Assembly: GCA_044375915.1 (NCBI GenBank)
Contig: JBILLU010000159.1
Coordinates: forward strand, 1 to 7,946
Source: JAFEBO01 sp044375915
GTDB lineage: Bacteria > Planctomycetota > Phycisphaerae > Phycisphaerales > UBA1924
Reading direction: 5' to 3'
Length of the DNA stretch: 7,946 nucleotides
Part shown: positions 6,472-7,946 of the stretch, in pieces
How positions within the stretch are numbered: the stretch's first letter is position 1
Layout of the letters: each line of letters starts with the position of its first letter
Position numbers and translations under genes: made by a program
The notes under the pieces: generated by a model
Databases searched by the model: none
What the model was told of the DNA's origin: nothing
Seen by the model: only the letters and a program-made list of their open reading frames with translations

Positions 6472-6494
6472 GCCACAGCATACCGCGTCGACGA

Positions 6495-7946
6495 TCACCG
6501 CGCTTTCACCACGCGATCCCATTGCTCCGATAGCCGCTTGTACGAGATGGGAACAGCCGTCTTCAGGTCCTGCGCGAACAGTGACACCCGAAGTTCCTCC
6601 AGCATCCAACGGAACGTCACGAACTCTTCACGGCGCGCGCCGTCTTCCAGAAGCACCTGCTCGTTCCCCGAGAACAGTTGCCACCACGGCTTCAGCTCGG
6701 CGAGAAGCTTCTCGTCCCGCACCACGCCGCCGCCGGGCAGACGCTCCAGCCGCAGCCGTGACGCCGTGAGATATCGAGGCACGTGCACAAGCCATTCCCG
6801 CGGCGTGCTTCGCAGGAAGCCCGGCTTGATCAGGCGTGGGGCGTGATCCTGCTCGTCGGCCACCACGGCCCGGAATGTCGGAGATGTCGCCGACGCGACA
6901 CGCTGCGAGTACAGCTGCCATGCCTCGACGATCTGGCCGACGATCATCCGCACCTGCGATCCGGTATTCCAGAGCTTCGGCTCGGCCGCGGCCACGGCAC
7001 GATCGAACGAATCCTCGCTGCGAATCTCAACGTATCCGCGGTCAAACAGCGTCAGGTCCGCGATCAGCATCAGTATGTCGTCGAGCAAGGCATCGAACGG
7101 TCCCAGCGACGCGCTCATGAGCCGCAGGCGTTCCAGATCCGGCAGTCCCCGCCGCAGGCGTCCGAACTCGTGCGAGCTGGTCAGGGTAAACAGCCGGCAC
7201 AATCCCGCCCGCCCCAACTCAGCAGCACGCTTGGGCGAATCGGCCACCCGAAGCCCGCATGCTTGCCCGAGATCGACCAACGTTGGGTACGCGGTGATCT
7301 TGATCCCGGCCCGATCGAGCTGCACGGCGGCGGGAATCTCGCCGAAGTCCCACCGCCGGATGTTGTCGCGGCTGTACGCCTCGCCGGTCGCCCGCGGCAG
7401 CTTGCTCGCGGCCTTGGCGGCGAAGCGACGCTTCAAGTCCGCAAGATCGCGTCCCTGAGCCAGTTCCTTCCCATCTTCATCGAGCACGCGGTAGTTGAAC
7501 CGAAGGTGCGCGGGGATCGCGTCGAGCCGCCACGCGTCACGGGGAATCTCGCCGACCAGGCCCTTGGTCTCGATCCGTACCTCGCGTGCAAGCGCATCCA
7601 GCAGCGAGCCTTCGCCAAAGCGCAGCCGGGGCAGTACGTCTTCTGCAAACTTCGCCGGGCTGGCGATATGGTGTCGATACGCCTTGGGCAGGGCTCGCAC
7701 CAGCTCGCCAACAAGTTCCTTCATCATCCCGGGTACCAGCCACAGCGATCGGCTCTCGTCGATCTGGTGCACCGCATCGGCTGGCACATCAACCGTGATG
7801 CCGTCCTTCGCCGCGCCCGGGTCCAGCGTGTACTTCAACGGCAGACGGCTGCCGAAAACCGGCATCTCCGCGGGGAACTGCCGTGTGTCAAGCTCGATCT
7901 CGTTCGCGATGACATCGGCCCGCGACATAAACAGCAGGCGGGGCTG
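6495..7946 (-). CDS. hrpA: HrpA-like ATP-dependent RNA helicase, C-terminal part (DUF3418)
   Basis: The frame is open to the right edge, so this is the last 483 residues of a longer protein; full HrpA proteins are about 1,300 residues. The visible part matches the C-terminal DUF3418 region of HrpA: LPLKYTLDPGAAKDGITVDVP, followed by SLWLVPGMMKELVGELVRAL, LPKAYRHH and the acidic-basic segment GEGSLLDALAREV. The family's helicase motifs (DExH box, motif VI) lie upstream, outside the window. HrpA is a cytoplasmic DEAH-box helicase that in Escherichia coli rescues stalled or collided ribosomes and affects mRNA processing. The protein ends in V-V-K-A-R followed by TGA at 6497-6495. An ATG at 7928 is internal to the gene, since coding homology continues upstream of it, and should not be taken as the start. 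The GGT gene begins 23 nt downstream on the same strand. Confidence 0.9.
   Translation of the reverse strand, partial: QPRLLFMSRADVIANEIELDTRQFPAEMPVFGSRLPLKYTLDPGAAKDGITVDVPADAVHQIDESRSLWLVPGMMKELVGELVRALPKAYRHHIASPAKFAEDVLPRLRFGEGSLLDALAREVRIETKGLVGEIPRDAWRLDAIPAHLRFNYRVLDEDGKELAQGRDLADLKRRFAAKAASKLPRATGEAYSRDNIRRWDFGEIPAAVQLDRAGIKITAYPTLVDLGQACGLRVADSPKRAAELGRAGLCRLFTLTSSHEFGRLRRGLPDLERLRLMSASLGPFDALLDDILMLIADLTLFDRGYVEIRSEDSFDRAVAAAEPKLWNTGSQVRMIVGQIVEAWQLYSQRVASATSPTFRAVVADEQDHAPRLIKPGFLRSTPREWLVHVPRYLTASRLRLERLPGGGVVRDEKLLAELKPWWQLFSGNEQVLLEDGARREEFVTFRWMLEELRVSLFAQDLKTAVPISYKRLSEQWDRVVKAR

Noticed and set aside
6472..6609. Upstream extension of the GGT protein to a start at 6609
   Set aside because: It would overlap the end of the HrpA-like gene and place the signal peptide internally.
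5668..6846. Open frame of 392 codons on the plus strand opposite the GGT and HrpA-like genes
   Set aside because: It lies antisense to two genes with strong family matches, and its translation is rich in Arg, Pro and His with no recognisable domain, as expected for a shadow frame in GC-rich DNA.

Overview
The window is GC-rich bacterial DNA with chromosomal-style gene packing and no mobile elements, tRNA, rRNA or CRISPR. The gene set (an RTX-motif protein behind a Sec signal peptide ending in AAAAQ, a signal-peptide-tagged VOC protein, a DUF3418-type HrpA helicase end) and the codon style suggest Planctomycetota, perhaps a Phycisphaerae relative. That placement is an inference from general resemblance, not from a marker gene.

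Left block (1-1586, minus strand): the N-terminal part of an MBL-fold metallo-hydrolase of the persulfide-dioxygenase/rhodanese-associated kind runs off the left edge. Upstream of it on the same strand is an AraC-family activator with a GyrI-like effector domain, which starts at a TTG.

Centre-left block (1693-3261, plus strand): diverging from the AraC gene across about 106 bp that carries a strong inverted repeat are a VOC (glyoxalase/dioxygenase-fold) protein and a PhzF-family isomerase. They may form a small two-gene operon under control of the AraC-GyrI protein. The VOC gene has two well-placed in-frame starts, one giving a signal-peptide form and one giving the bare domain.

Centre (3262-3478): the gap between the convergent PhzF and RTX genes holds a perfect 16-bp hairpin and a second inverted repeat. 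It is probably a bidirectional terminator without U-tracts.

Right block (3479-7946, minus strand): a secreted protein with scattered RTX-like Ca-binding motifs, a gamma-glutamyltransferase-family Ntn hydrolase whose substrate-pocket residues differ from the classical enzyme, and the C-terminal third of an HrpA-like RNA helicase running off the right edge. The helicase and GGT genes are 23 nt apart and may be co-transcribed. No gap between genes exceeds 300 bases. I see no convincing new multi-gene system; the most unusual items are the dual-start VOC gene, the divergent GGT pocket and the isolated RTX-motif protein.
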